Positions 35,094 to 44,632 of a stretch of DNA of 64,000 nt are shown piece after piece. The stretch is from assembly GCA_039989475.1 (NCBI GenBank), contig JBDXHU010000005.1, forward strand, positions 248,001-312,000, written 5' to 3'. This DNA is from JBDXHU01 sp039989475. GTDB taxonomy: Bacteria; Pseudomonadota; Gammaproteobacteria; Pseudomonadales; Halieaceae. Numbering within the stretch: position 1 is the stretch's first letter; each line of letters starts with the position of its first letter. The position numbers and the translations under genes were made by a program. The notes under the pieces were generated by a model that did not search any database, was not told the origin of the DNA, and was given only the letters and a program-made list of their open reading frames with translations.

Positions 35094-36407
35094 TTATTGA
35101 ACAGGCTTGATAAACACCTTGGAATTACGCTGCAGGTTATACAGTGACTGTTTTTCCTGGGGCAGGGCCTCCAGCGTGGATTCGACGAAGCCCTGCTCTA
35201 AAAACCAGTGGGCGGTCTGGGTGGTCAGCACGAAGACCTGGCTCAAACCCAGTTCGCGCGCTACCTGCACCAATTCACGTAGCAGGCGCTGGCCGCGATC
35301 GCCGCCGCGGTAATCCGGATGGGTCACCACGCAGGCCAGTTCGCCACTGCGGTGTTCGGGGAAGGGGTACAGGGCCGCACTCGCAATAATGCGGCCGTCA
35401 CGCTCCAGCACCCGGAATTGGCTGATCTCGGTTTCCAGCAACTCCCGTGAGCGCTTGACCAGTATGCCCTCCTGTTCCAGCGGCTCGATTAACTCGAGGA
35501 TGCCGCCCACGTCTTCTATGGTCGCGGTGCGGGCCTGTTCAAATCCGGCTCTCGCCACCAGGGTGCCACAGCCATCGTGGGTGAACAGTTCTTCCAGCAG
35601 GGCGCAGTCCTCGACATAGGATATGATCTGGCAGCGCTCGATGCCGGCATTACAGGCCTGGCGCGCGGTGGCCAGCAGGCGCGCGGGCTCGCCTTCGAGG
35701 CCGCTGGCTATCAGGCTCAGGGCCTGTTCCAGGTCGCACTGGCGCACCAGTTCGCCGCTGGCATCGCTGATGCCAGCCCCGGCACCAAACAAAAGCAGCT
35801 TGTCAGCGCCCAGCGCAGCGGCGGTATGTACCGCAATATCTTCCAGTGCGAGGTTAAAAATTTCGCCGGTTGGGGAATAACCCATTGGGGAGAGCAGTAC
35901 GATAGAGTCCGCTTCCAGCTGTTGGCTTATGGCCCGGTCATCGACCCGGCGTACCCGGCCGGTAAGCTGGTAGTCGACACCATCGACTACCCCTATCGGT
36001 TTCGCAGTAATGAAGTTACCGCTGCAGACACGGATGGCCGCCCCCTGCATGGGTGAGTTGGGCAGACCCATGGACAGTCTCGCCTCGATATCCGAGCGCA
36101 GACTGCCAACGGCGTCCTTGACGTGCTCGAGGGCGTCACCGTCGGTGATGCGCACATCTTCATGAAAGTGGGCCTTGAGTCCTGCCTGCTGTAATCGTTC
36201 AGCAATTTGAGGGCGCGCGCCGTGGATCAGGACCAGGCGCACGCCAAGGCTGTTGAGCAGTGCGATATCGTGAATGATATTGGCAAAATTCGGGTGTAGC
36301 GCCGCCTCGCCACCAAACACCAGCACAAAGGTTTTGCCCCGGTGTGCGTTGATGTAAGGAGCGCTGTTGCGGAACCAGCGGATGTGCTGTCTGCTCTCCG
36401 TGCTCAT
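35094..36407 (-). CDS. argA: N-acetylglutamate synthase
   Basis: First step of arginine synthesis. 437 residues: an N-terminal amino-acid-kinase-like domain (about 20-280, with FVLVFGGEAA and LLSPMGYSPTGE) that carries arginine feedback control, and a C-terminal GNAT acetyltransferase domain (about 290-430, with CVVTHPDYRGGDRGQRLL). This is the classical gammaproteobacterial two-domain ArgA. It follows argE on the same strand after a 58-base gap. Confidence 0.96.
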   Translation of the reverse strand: MSTESRQHIRWFRNSAPYINAHRGKTFVLVFGGEAALHPNFANIIHDIALLNSLGVRLVLIHGARPQIAERLQQAGLKAHFHEDVRITDGDALEHVKDAVGSLRSDIEARLSMGLPNSPMQGAAIRVCSGNFITAKPIGVVDGVDYQLTGRVRRVDDRAISQQLEADSIVLLSPMGYSPTGEIFNLALEDIAVHTAAALGADKLLLFGAGAGISDASGELVRQCDLEQALSLIASGLEGEPARLLATARQACNAGIERCQIISYVEDCALLEELFTHDGCGTLVARAGFEQARTATIEDVGGILELIEPLEQEGILVKRSRELLETEISQFRVLERDGRIIASAALYPFPEHRSGELACVVTHPDYRGGDRGQRLLRELVQVARELGLSQVFVLTTQTAHWFLEQGFVESTLEALPQEKQSLYNLQRNSKVFIKPVQ

Positions 36408-36465
36408 GCTAACTCATTGATAAATCTGGAAAAGAAGCAAGGTTAGCGCATTGAGCGCCCGCTGC

Positions 36466-37620
36466 CTAGCAACAAAAATGCCCTATGAATTGTCGCAACA
36501 GGTCGATGCAGGGCTGGAACTGGTCCAACTCGATATACTCGTCGGGTTGGTGGGCGCGGTCTATGGAGCCGGGGCCCAGCACGATGGCGTCCATGCCCAG
36601 GGCTTGTAAATAGGGCGCCTCTGTAGCGAAGGCGACGGCTTCGCTGCTGTGCCCGGTCAGGCTTTCAGCCAGGCGTACCAATTCGCTGTCGGCGGCCTGT
36701 TCAAAGGGGTCCGCGCCAACGATCAGTGACTCCAGGTTGATCTCGAGTTGCAGGGACTCCGCCAGCTGTCCCAGTCTTTGCCGCAGCTCTGCGCGGATGT
36801 CCTCGTTATGGCAACCCGGGGTAACGCGCACGTCAAAATGCAATTGGGCCTGGCCACAAATACGGTTCGGGTTGTCGCCGCCATGCACGCAGCCCAGGTT
36901 GAGAGTTGGGTGGGGCACTTCAAACAAGGGGTTCTGGAAGCGTTGCTGCAAGCCGGCGCGGTAGTTCATCAGGTCCCCGATTACCGCATGCAGCCCATCC
37001 AGCGCATTTTTGCCGAGGCTGGGGTCGGAGGAATGACCGGAGCGCCCCATGATATTGACCGACTCCATCATGATGCCCTTGTGCAGGCGCACCGGTACCA
37101 GGCCGGTGGGTTCGCCGATGATGGCCTGGCGGGCCCGGGGTTTACCAGCCGCGGCCAGCGCGCGGGCCCCGTTCATCGAGCTCTCCTCGTCGGCAGTTGC
37201 CAGAATGATCAGGGGCTGGCTCAGGGGCACATCGCTAAACTCGCGGGCGGCTTCCAGGGCCAGTGGAAAGAAGCCTTTCATGTCAGTGCTGCCGAGGCCG
37301 TACAGGCGCTGTTCCTGTTCGGTGATCGCCAGTGGATTGAAATTCCACAGCTCGTCGTCATAGGGCACGGTGTCAGTGTGGCCGGACAAGACCAGCCCGC
37401 CGGGACCACTGCCCAGGGAGGCGATCAGGTTGGCTTTGCTGCCATCGTCATTCAGCGGCTGGATTTCAATGTTGAAGCCAAGCGTGTCCAGATAGCCTGC
37501 CAGCAGGTCGATCACCGGGCGATTGCCCATATCCAGGGAATTGTTGGTGGAGCTGACGGAGGGTAGGCCGACCAACTGGTTCAGCAGTTCGACGGGTCCG
37601 GGTATTTTAGCGGTGAGCAT
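36466..37620 (-). CDS. argE: Acetylornithine deacetylase
   Basis: Hydrolyses N-acetylornithine to ornithine. 384 residues, M20 metallopeptidase fold. Visible are LSGHTDTVPYDDELW (metal His and catalytic Asp, near residue 80), GSTDMKGFFPLAL (bridging Asp), ATADEESSMNGARAL (catalytic Glu-Glu) and GEPTGLVPVRLHKG. Pairing argE with argA matches the acetyl-consuming linear pathway. Confidence 0.95.
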   Translation of the reverse strand: MLTAKIPGPVELLNQLVGLPSVSSTNNSLDMGNRPVIDLLAGYLDTLGFNIEIQPLNDDGSKANLIASLGSGPGGLVLSGHTDTVPYDDELWNFNPLAITEQEQRLYGLGSTDMKGFFPLALEAAREFSDVPLSQPLIILATADEESSMNGARALAAAGKPRARQAIIGEPTGLVPVRLHKGIMMESVNIMGRSGHSSDPSLGKNALDGLHAVIGDLMNYRAGLQQRFQNPLFEVPHPTLNLGCVHGGDNPNRICGQAQLHFDVRVTPGCHNEDIRAELRQRLGQLAESLQLEINLESLIVGADPFEQAADSELVRLAESLTGHSSEAVAFATEAPYLQALGMDAIVLGPGSIDRAHQPDEYIELDQFQPCIDLLRQFIGHFCC

Positions 37621-37642
37621 GGGCTCAGTTTAGAGCAGCGAT

Positions 37643-38920
37643 TCAGGTGAAGTAAGCCTTGAAGCAGAAGAAAAAGATGATTGCGAGCCCGGCACCGGCT
37701 GGCAGGGTAATCAACCAGGACACGAAAATAGTGGCGATAACACGCAAATTCAGCGCCGCTATACCGCGGGCCAGGCCCACCCCGAGCACGGCACCGACCA
37801 GGGTATGGGTGGTGGAAATGGGTAGGCCAAAGGCGGAGGCCGTGACCACCGTGGAGGCGGCGCCGAGTTCGGCGGCGAAGCCACGGCTGGGGGTCAGTTC
37901 GGTGATCTTTCGACCCACGGTGGCGATCACTTTAAAGCCATAGGTAGCCAGCCCGGCGACTATGCCCGCGCCACCGAGCAGCAGAATCCACCAGGGCATG
38001 GCTGACTTGGCGGCGATGTCGCCGCCGGAAGCAATGGTGCTGGCAACGGCGGCCAGGGGCCCCACGGCATTGGCCACATCATTGGAGCCGTGGGCAAAGG
38101 CCATGGCACAGGCCGTGAATATCATGAGAATCGCAAAAACCCGTTCCACGCTGTCGAAGCGGTGTCCGGGCGCGGGCTCGTCGCTTACCCGGCTCAGCAA
38201 GATTGCGCCGAATATGGCCACGATGATCCCTACCAGGGTGCTGAGCAGTGCGGCATTGCCAAAATTGGACGCCAGCCCCAGATCCAGCTCCACACCCACA
38301 TGCTTGAGGCCCTTGAGCAGGGTCACCATGGAAATCATGAAGCCCACGGCCCACATATATAGCGGTATCAGCCGCTTGGCCCGCTGGAAAGGATTCTCGG
38401 TGTCGAGGATAAGTTTCTGCACACTGGCAAAGAGTACAAAGGAGATGCTGCCTGCGATTAGTGGCGATACCAGCCAACTGGCCACAATCGAGCCGACCTT
38501 GCCCCAGCTGACAACGTCGGGTGAAATGCCGACAGCGGCGAAGCCGACGATGGCGCCGACAATGGAGTGGGTGGTGGACACGGGCCAGCCCATGGCGCTG
38601 GCAACCAGCAGCCAGGTTCCCGCGGCCAGCAGCGCCGACAACATGCCAAAAATCAGTAATTCCGGTTCCCCGGCCATAACCGCGGGGTCAATGATGCCTT
38701 TGCGAATGGTGCCTGTGACTTCCCCGCCGGCCAGGTAGGCGCCCATGAACTCGAAAATGACGGCGATGAGAATGGCTTGCTTGATCGTGAGCGCGCGGGA
38801 ACCGACTGAGGTGCCCATGGCATTGGCCACGTCGTTGGCGCCGACACCCCAGGCCATGAAGAATCCGAACAGGCAGGCCAGGATCAGCAGTACAGTCCCG
38901 TGATTGGCAATAATTTCCAT
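37643..38920 (-). CDS. PiT family inorganic phosphate transporter
   Basis: 425-residue inner-membrane low-affinity phosphate (metal-phosphate) transporter. The two internal repeats each carry the family signature, GANDVANAMGTSVGSRALT near residue 25 and GSNDVANAVGPLAAV in the second half, plus PVSTTHSIVGAIVGF and PISTTHTLVGAVLGV. I chose the ATG at MEIIANHG; a frame 43 codons longer lacks membrane features. The regulatory PhoU-like (DUF47) partner often seen next to PiT genes is absent. Confidence 0.94.
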   Translation of the reverse strand: MEIIANHGTVLLILACLFGFFMAWGVGANDVANAMGTSVGSRALTIKQAILIAVIFEFMGAYLAGGEVTGTIRKGIIDPAVMAGEPELLIFGMLSALLAAGTWLLVASAMGWPVSTTHSIVGAIVGFAAVGISPDVVSWGKVGSIVASWLVSPLIAGSISFVLFASVQKLILDTENPFQRAKRLIPLYMWAVGFMISMVTLLKGLKHVGVELDLGLASNFGNAALLSTLVGIIVAIFGAILLSRVSDEPAPGHRFDSVERVFAILMIFTACAMAFAHGSNDVANAVGPLAAVASTIASGGDIAAKSAMPWWILLLGGAGIVAGLATYGFKVIATVGRKITELTPSRGFAAELGAASTVVTASAFGLPISTTHTLVGAVLGVGLARGIAALNLRVIATIFVSWLITLPAGAGLAIIFFFCFKAYFT

Positions 38921-39070
38921 AAGTTTGCTTAGGGTCCTGAGGCTGGGTCGGGCCGTTTTTTGGCGTCTTATGCTGGCGCAGTATAGGCGTGAATCTGTAA
39001 AAGATACAACGTCAGATCCTTCAGGTCTGTGATAGCATGCGGGCATCATTTCCGCTGGAAGCAGAGGTAT

Positions 39071-40846
39071 ATGGGGGCCACTTTTGGCGAGCGCCGCCTG
39101 GAGCGCAAGCTGGACCTGAAATCACTGGTAGCCGAGCTCAACGAGGCCGGCTTGCTGGATGATGGAGAACGTAAACGACTGGCGGACGTGAGTGCCGGCA
39201 GCGTGCATCCCCTGGTGTTCCTGGCTGAGCAGAAATTGCTCAACAAGGCCACCAGCAAGCCGCTGGATATGGAAGCCCTGCTCGCATGGCTCAGCAAGGC
39301 CTGCGAACAAGACGTCTACCAGATCGATCCACTCAAGATTAACGTCGGCGCTATTGCCGAGGTCATGTCGCTGGCATTCGCCCAGCGCCACAAGATTCTC
39401 GCGGTAGAAGTTTCTGAAGCCGAGGTCTTGATAGCCAGTGCGGAACCCTGGTTGTCAGCCTGGGAGAGTAATCTCGAGCACGTGCTGCGCAAGCCGATCA
39501 AGCGAGTGCTTGCAGATCCACGGGACATAAGCCGGCATACCCTGGAGTTCTACAACATGGCGCGCTCGGTGCGCGGGGCTGATGCCAAGGGTGGACGCTC
39601 GGGTGCGGCCTCCAAGGTGACCAACCTGGAGCAGATGCTGGAGCTTGGCTCCATGCGCGAGCCCGACGCCAACGACCAGCACATCGTCAATATTGTCGAC
39701 TGGCTGTTGCAATACGCCTTTGAGCAGCGCGCCAGCGATATTCATATCGAACCGCGACGCGACGTTGGCAACGTGCGCTTCCGCATTGACGGTGTCCTCT
39801 ACCCGGTCTATGAACTGCCCCAGCAAGTAGCCGCGGCGGTGAGCAGCCGTTTCAAGATTCTCGGCCGCATGGATGTGGCAGAGAAGCGCCGCCCCCAGGA
39901 CGGCCGACTCAAGACCCGCATGCCGGATGGCGCAGAAGTGGAGCTGCGCTTGTCGACCCTGCCGACTGCCTTTGGTGAAAAGCTGGTGATGCGGATTTTC
40001 GATCCGGATGTTTTGCAGAAAAGTTTCGAACAATTGGGCCTGGCCAATGAAGACCTCAAGCGTTGGCACGGCATGAACGCGATGGGCCATGGCATTGTGC
40101 TGGTGACCGGCCCCACCGGTTCAGGCAAGACCACCACCCTGTATTCAACCCTGCGTCAGTTGGCGACCTCTGAAGTGAATGTTTGCACCATTGAGGACCC
40201 CATTGAGATGGTGGAGGGTTCCTTCAACCAGATGCAGGTGAATCACCAGATAGAACTGGATTTTGCCACCGGTGTGCGCGCCCTCATGCGACAGGACCCG
40301 GACATCATCATGGTGGGTGAGATTCGCGATCTGGAAACCGCGGAGATGGCGGTGCAGGCAGCGCTGACTGGACACCTGGTAATTTCTACCCTGCATACCA
40401 ATGACGCCCCCAGCGCGGTAACCCGCATGCTGGAGTTGGGAGTGCCTTCCTACCTGATCAAAAACACGGTGCGTGGCATCATGGCGCAGCGCCTTGTGCG
40501 GATTCTGTGCTCTCATTGCAAGACTGAAACTGAGCTGGATGTCGAGGCCTGGAAACAGCTGACCCAGCCCTGGAAAGTAAAGCCGCCTGCCAAGATCTGC
40601 AAACCAGTAGGTTGCGTCGAGTGTCGCGATACTGGCTACATGGGTCGCCAGGGGATCTACGAGGTGCTGGTCCTGACTCCCGCGGTGCAACAATTGATTC
40701 AGCCGCATACCGAGGCTGACGCATTGCGCCGGCAGGGTATGCAGGACGGCATGCGCACCCTGCGTCTCAGTGGCGCTACTCGCGTTGCCAACGGGGAGAC
40801 CACCATCGAAGAAGTCATGCGGGTCGCCCCCACCGTTACCCACTAG
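39071..40846 (+). CDS. GspE/PilB-like secretion or pilus assembly ATPase (orphan)
   Basis: 591 residues. The N-terminal ~200 residues form a variable MshEN/T2SSE-N-like region. The ATPase core has Walker A GPTGSGKTTT (about 345-354), the Asp box and Walker B near MRQDPDIIMVGEIRDLETAE, the His box HLVISTLHTNDA, and the zinc tetracysteine CSHC...CVEC near 480-520. No other type II secretion or pilus genes are nearby. An isolated gene next to glnE is seen in other gammaproteobacteria. The ATG at MGATFGERR has AGAGG close upstream, so the start is only moderately sure. Confidence 0.9.
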   Translation: MGATFGERRLERKLDLKSLVAELNEAGLLDDGERKRLADVSAGSVHPLVFLAEQKLLNKATSKPLDMEALLAWLSKACEQDVYQIDPLKINVGAIAEVMSLAFAQRHKILAVEVSEAEVLIASAEPWLSAWESNLEHVLRKPIKRVLADPRDISRHTLEFYNMARSVRGADAKGGRSGAASKVTNLEQMLELGSMREPDANDQHIVNIVDWLLQYAFEQRASDIHIEPRRDVGNVRFRIDGVLYPVYELPQQVAAAVSSRFKILGRMDVAEKRRPQDGRLKTRMPDGAEVELRLSTLPTAFGEKLVMRIFDPDVLQKSFEQLGLANEDLKRWHGMNAMGHGIVLVTGPTGSGKTTTLYSTLRQLATSEVNVCTIEDPIEMVEGSFNQMQVNHQIELDFATGVRALMRQDPDIIMVGEIRDLETAEMAVQAALTGHLVISTLHTNDAPSAVTRMLELGVPSYLIKNTVRGIMAQRLVRILCSHCKTETELDVEAWKQLTQPWKVKPPAKICKPVGCVECRDTGYMGRQGIYEVLVLTPAVQQLIQPHTEADALRRQGMQDGMRTLRLSGATRVANGETTIEEVMRVAPTVTH

Positions 40847-40854
40847 CCAGGGCT

Positions 40855-43662
40855 GTGGAAAGTCTCCCCCTGCCTGAGGACGCCGTGCTTGCCCAGCAGC
40901 AGCAGCGGGTTTTGGCGGCCAGTAAATTCGCCAGTACCCTGTGTCAGCGAGAGCCGGGCTTGCTGGAGGAGCTACACGCCAGCGGTGATTTCCAGCGTAG
41001 TTACGCCGAAGACGAGCTTGCAGCCCTGTTGCGAGCGCGGCTCAGTGATTGTGAAAGCACCGAGGACCTGTCGCGGTGTCTGCGTCAGTTCAGGCGTCGC
41101 GAAATGCTGCGCATACTATGGCGCGACTTCACCCGGCTGGCACCGACCATGGAAACCACCCGCGATACCTCGCTGCTGGCCGAGGCCTGTATCGGCCAGG
41201 CCCTGGATTTCTGTCACCAGCAGCTAGTCGATGTACACGGCGAACCGCGCGACAGGGACGGCCGGGGTCAGCGCTTGCTGGTCATCGCCATGGGTAAGCT
41301 GGGCGCCCGAGAGCTCAACCTGTCCTCCGATGTCGATCTTATCTTTACCTACCCCGAGCAGGGCCAGACGGATGGCGAGCGACGGCCGCTGAGTAACCAG
41401 GAGTTCTTCCTCAAACTGGGGCAGCGTCTTATAGGCGCGCTGGACAAGGTAACGGCGGAGGGATTCGTGTTCCGGGTTGATATGCGCCTGCGTCCCTACG
41501 GGGAAAGTGGCGCCCTGGTGCTTAACTTCTCTGCCATGGAAGAGTACTACCAGGACCAGGGCCGCGACTGGGAGCGCTATGCCCTGATCAAGGCGCGGGT
41601 CATTGCCGGCGATCCGCTAGCTGGGCGCGACCTGATGCTGAGTCTGCGGCCCTTCGTGTATCGCCGCTATATCGACTTCGGCGCAATAGATTCGCTGCGG
41701 GCGATGAAAGAAATGATTAATGCCGAGGTCCGTCGGCGTGGTCTGCAGGCGGATGTCAAACTTGGTCCCGGCGGTATCCGTGAAATTGAGTTTATCGTCC
41801 AGTGTTTCCAGTTAATCCGCGGTGGTCGCAGTGATGCTCTGCGCCAGGTTGAATTGCTCAAGGTTCTGCACGCCCTGCCCGACGAGGGCTGTATGCCGGA
41901 GTCGGCGGTGGCTGAACTGGAGCAGGCCTACCTGTTCCTGCGTGACACCGAACACGCCATCCAGGGCTACCTGGATCAACAGAGCCAGAGCCTGCCAGGC
42001 GATCCGGAGGCGCGCGCCGCCCTCTTGTTGGCCATGGATTTCAGTGACTGGGAAAGCTTTGCCAAAGTTCTGGATGGGCATCGAGCGCGTGTCAGCGCAC
42101 ATTTTGCCGACCTGATTGCCACACCCGAAGCGCCAGCGCAGGCGCAGACGGAGCTGTCGGTCTGGCCTGAGGCGATTGAGGCGACAGCACTGGCGGAGCT
42201 GGGCTTTGACGATTCCGACGCAGTGGCGGCGGCGCTAACCGAGCTGCGCGATAGCTCACGTTTGCGCCACCTGCAGGCCGAGGGCCGGGCCAGGCTTGAT
42301 CAATTTATGCCGCGCTTGCTGGCGGCCTGTGCAGCGCAAGCGGACAACTCCCGGCTATTGTTGCGCCTGTTACCGATGGTGCAAGCGGTAGCGCGGCGCA
42401 GTGCTTACCTGATGCTGTTGCTGGAGAATCCGGCAGCGTTTGATGAGTTGCTGTTGTTAGGTGCGGCCAGTCCCTGGATATCGGAGCAGCTGGCGAAAAA
42501 CCCGGTGCTGCTGGATGAGCTATTGGACACCGCCAGTCTCTACAGCGCGCCGGACCGCGATCTCTTGCGGCAGGGCCTGCGCCAACAAATGAGCCGCCTG
42601 GCGCCGGATGACCTGGAGGCAAACATGGAGGCATTGCGCTACTTCAAGGCCTCGCAGCAGTTACATGTGGCGGCCAGCGAAGTCACCGGCCGGCTTCCCC
42701 TGATGCAGGTCAGTGACAAGCTGACTTTCCTGGCCGAGGTCATCCTGGAGCAGGCGCTGCAGATGGCCTGGCAGGATTTGACCGCCAAGCACGGCCTGCC
42801 GCAGCGTGAGCAGGGAGGAGAACTGGTGCCGGTCGGGACGGCTGGTCTGGCCGATAGCGGTTTCGCGGTCCTGGGCTACGGCAAGCTGGGCGGCATCGAA
42901 TTGGGTCACGGTTCCGACCTGGACCTGGTCTTTGTATACGACTCCGCCACCAGGGGCGCCACCAACGGTGAGCGACCGCTGGATAGCCCGGTGTTCTACA
43001 CCCGTCTCGGACAGCGCATCATTCATATCCTTGATGCCCGCACTGCCATGGGCCAGCTCTATGAGGTGGATATGCGCTTGCGCCCCTCTGGCGAGTCCGG
43101 CATGTTGGTGGCGAGCTACAAGGCCTTTGAAGACTACCAGCTCAATTCTGCCTGGACCTGGGAACACCAGGCCCTGGTTCGTGCCAGGGTCATTGCCGGT
43201 GACCAGACCCTGGGCGAGGACTGTGAAAAGCTACGGCAGACGGTGCTGACCCAGGCTCGCGATGAGGCGGACCTGCGTGCAGAAGTGGTGAAAATGCGCC
43301 AGAAAATGCGCTCGCACCTGCTGTCTCCCAGGGCGGAAGAGGATGGCGAATTTCACCTCAAACAGGGCCTGGGCGGTATCGTCGATATTGAATTTATGGT
43401 GCAATACGCGGTTCTGGCGTGGTCCAATCGCTGTGCTGATTTGACAGCCTGGACTGACAATATCCGGATTCTGGAAACCCTGCACCGGCACGAGCTGTTC
43501 ACCGAGCAGGAAAGCCAGGCCTTGATTGAAGCCTATATCAGCTATCGTTCGGCTGCCCACCAACTGGCGCTGCAGCAGCGGCCTGATGTTGTAGACAGCG
43601 CCAGGTTTGACGAGCAACGCCGTGCGGTAAGCGCCAAGTGGCGAGATTTACTCGGAGAGTAA
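40855..43662 (+). CDS. glnE: Glutamine synthetase adenylyltransferase/deadenylase
   Basis: Bifunctional enzyme that adds AMP to, or removes it from, glutamine synthetase in response to PII and glutamine. 935 residues with two nucleotidyltransferase domains. The N-terminal deadenylase has GARELNLSSDVDLIF near 153-167 and VDMRLRPYGESG. The C-terminal adenylylase has GIELGHGSDLDLVF near 680-693 and VDMRLRPSGESG. GTG start, eight bases after the ATPase gene, implying co-transcription. Full length for the family. Confidence 0.97.
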   Translation: MESLPLPEDAVLAQQQQRVLAASKFASTLCQREPGLLEELHASGDFQRSYAEDELAALLRARLSDCESTEDLSRCLRQFRRREMLRILWRDFTRLAPTMETTRDTSLLAEACIGQALDFCHQQLVDVHGEPRDRDGRGQRLLVIAMGKLGARELNLSSDVDLIFTYPEQGQTDGERRPLSNQEFFLKLGQRLIGALDKVTAEGFVFRVDMRLRPYGESGALVLNFSAMEEYYQDQGRDWERYALIKARVIAGDPLAGRDLMLSLRPFVYRRYIDFGAIDSLRAMKEMINAEVRRRGLQADVKLGPGGIREIEFIVQCFQLIRGGRSDALRQVELLKVLHALPDEGCMPESAVAELEQAYLFLRDTEHAIQGYLDQQSQSLPGDPEARAALLLAMDFSDWESFAKVLDGHRARVSAHFADLIATPEAPAQAQTELSVWPEAIEATALAELGFDDSDAVAAALTELRDSSRLRHLQAEGRARLDQFMPRLLAACAAQADNSRLLLRLLPMVQAVARRSAYLMLLLENPAAFDELLLLGAASPWISEQLAKNPVLLDELLDTASLYSAPDRDLLRQGLRQQMSRLAPDDLEANMEALRYFKASQQLHVAASEVTGRLPLMQVSDKLTFLAEVILEQALQMAWQDLTAKHGLPQREQGGELVPVGTAGLADSGFAVLGYGKLGGIELGHGSDLDLVFVYDSATRGATNGERPLDSPVFYTRLGQRIIHILDARTAMGQLYEVDMRLRPSGESGMLVASYKAFEDYQLNSAWTWEHQALVRARVIAGDQTLGEDCEKLRQTVLTQARDEADLRAEVVKMRQKMRSHLLSPRAEEDGEFHLKQGLGGIVDIEFMVQYAVLAWSNRCADLTAWTDNIRILETLHRHELFTEQESQALIEAYISYRSAAHQLALQQRPDVVDSARFDEQRRAVSAKWRDLLGE

Positions 43663-43750
43663 TGCATGATGATGGCAGATCGTGATGGTCGAATTTGGCT
43701 CGATTGCCTGACCCATTTAACGCAGCAGGAAACAAGGTAAGCAGCAGCCC

Positions 43751-44632
43751 ATGAAAACCCTGATTGTCGGTGCCGGTGGCCAGTTAGGCCGCGAATTGCA
43801 GCGCCTGCGCCCGGCCGCGGTAGACATGGTCGTGGCTGATCGGGCCCAGTTGGACATTACTGACCAGGCGGCGGTGCTGGATTTTGTGCAGGCACAGCAG
43901 CCGGCCCTTATTATCAATGCCGCTGCCTACACGGCGGTGGATGGCGCGGAGACCAAACCCGACCTGGCGGTACAGGTCAATGCCGAGGGCCCCGGTTACC
44001 TGGCCGTCGCGGCCGGGCAGTTGGGCGCCAGACTGTTGCATGTATCTACTGATTTTGTATTTGACGGCTCCGCGGAGACACCTTATTTGCCGCGCCAGGA
44101 GCCACGCCCGCTGGGTGTCTATGGCCATAGCAAGCTGGCCGGCGAGCGCCGGGTACAGGAACTGTTGCCGCTTGATTCGCTGGTCGTGCGCACCGCCTGG
44201 GTGTACTCACGCTTTGGCGGGAACTTTGTCAAAACCATGCTCAAGCTGATGCGTGAACGTGATGCGCTGCGCGTGGTAGACGACCAATTGGGTGCGCCCA
44301 CCTGGGCCCATGGCCTGGCGCAGCTGCTGTGGGAGCTTGTGGATTATCCAGCAGCCCACGGCACTTATCACTGGACCGATGCCGGTAGTTGTAGCTGGTA
44401 CCAGTTCGCCTGTGAAATACAGCAGCGGGCGCTGGCCCTGGGCTTGCTGGAAAAAAGTATTCCGATTGAAGGGATCGCCAGCAGCGAATACCCAACACCG
44501 GCCCAACGCCCGGCATACAGTGTGCTGGATTGCAGCAGCACCGAAGCCTTGCTGGGTCGGGCTGCACAGCCCTGGCAGCAGCAGCTGCAGTCTATGTTGG
44601 AGGATCTGGCAGTGGAAGGAGAAGAGTCGTGA
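43751..44632 (+). CDS. rfbD: dTDP-4-dehydrorhamnose reductase
   Basis: Last step of dTDP-L-rhamnose synthesis. 293 residues, extended SDR. NAD(P)-binding GAGGQLGREL is near residues 7-16, AAYTAVDGAE near 57, STDFVFDG follows, and the catalytic Tyr-x3-Lys is in YGHSKLAGER. Its stop overlaps the rfbB start by four bases (GTGA), so the two are coupled. The 88 bases after glnE contain no further gene. Confidence 0.95.
   Translation: MKTLIVGAGGQLGRELQRLRPAAVDMVVADRAQLDITDQAAVLDFVQAQQPALIINAAAYTAVDGAETKPDLAVQVNAEGPGYLAVAAGQLGARLLHVSTDFVFDGSAETPYLPRQEPRPLGVYGHSKLAGERRVQELLPLDSLVVRTAWVYSRFGGNFVKTMLKLMRERDALRVVDDQLGAPTWAHGLAQLLWELVDYPAAHGTYHWTDAGSCSWYQFACEIQQRALALGLLEKSIPIEGIASSEYPTPAQRPAYSVLDCSSTEALLGRAAQPWQQQLQSMLEDLAVEGEES

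Noticed and set aside
36748..37566. Open frame antisense to argE
   Set aside because: It mirrors the argE catalytic domain and has no family signature.
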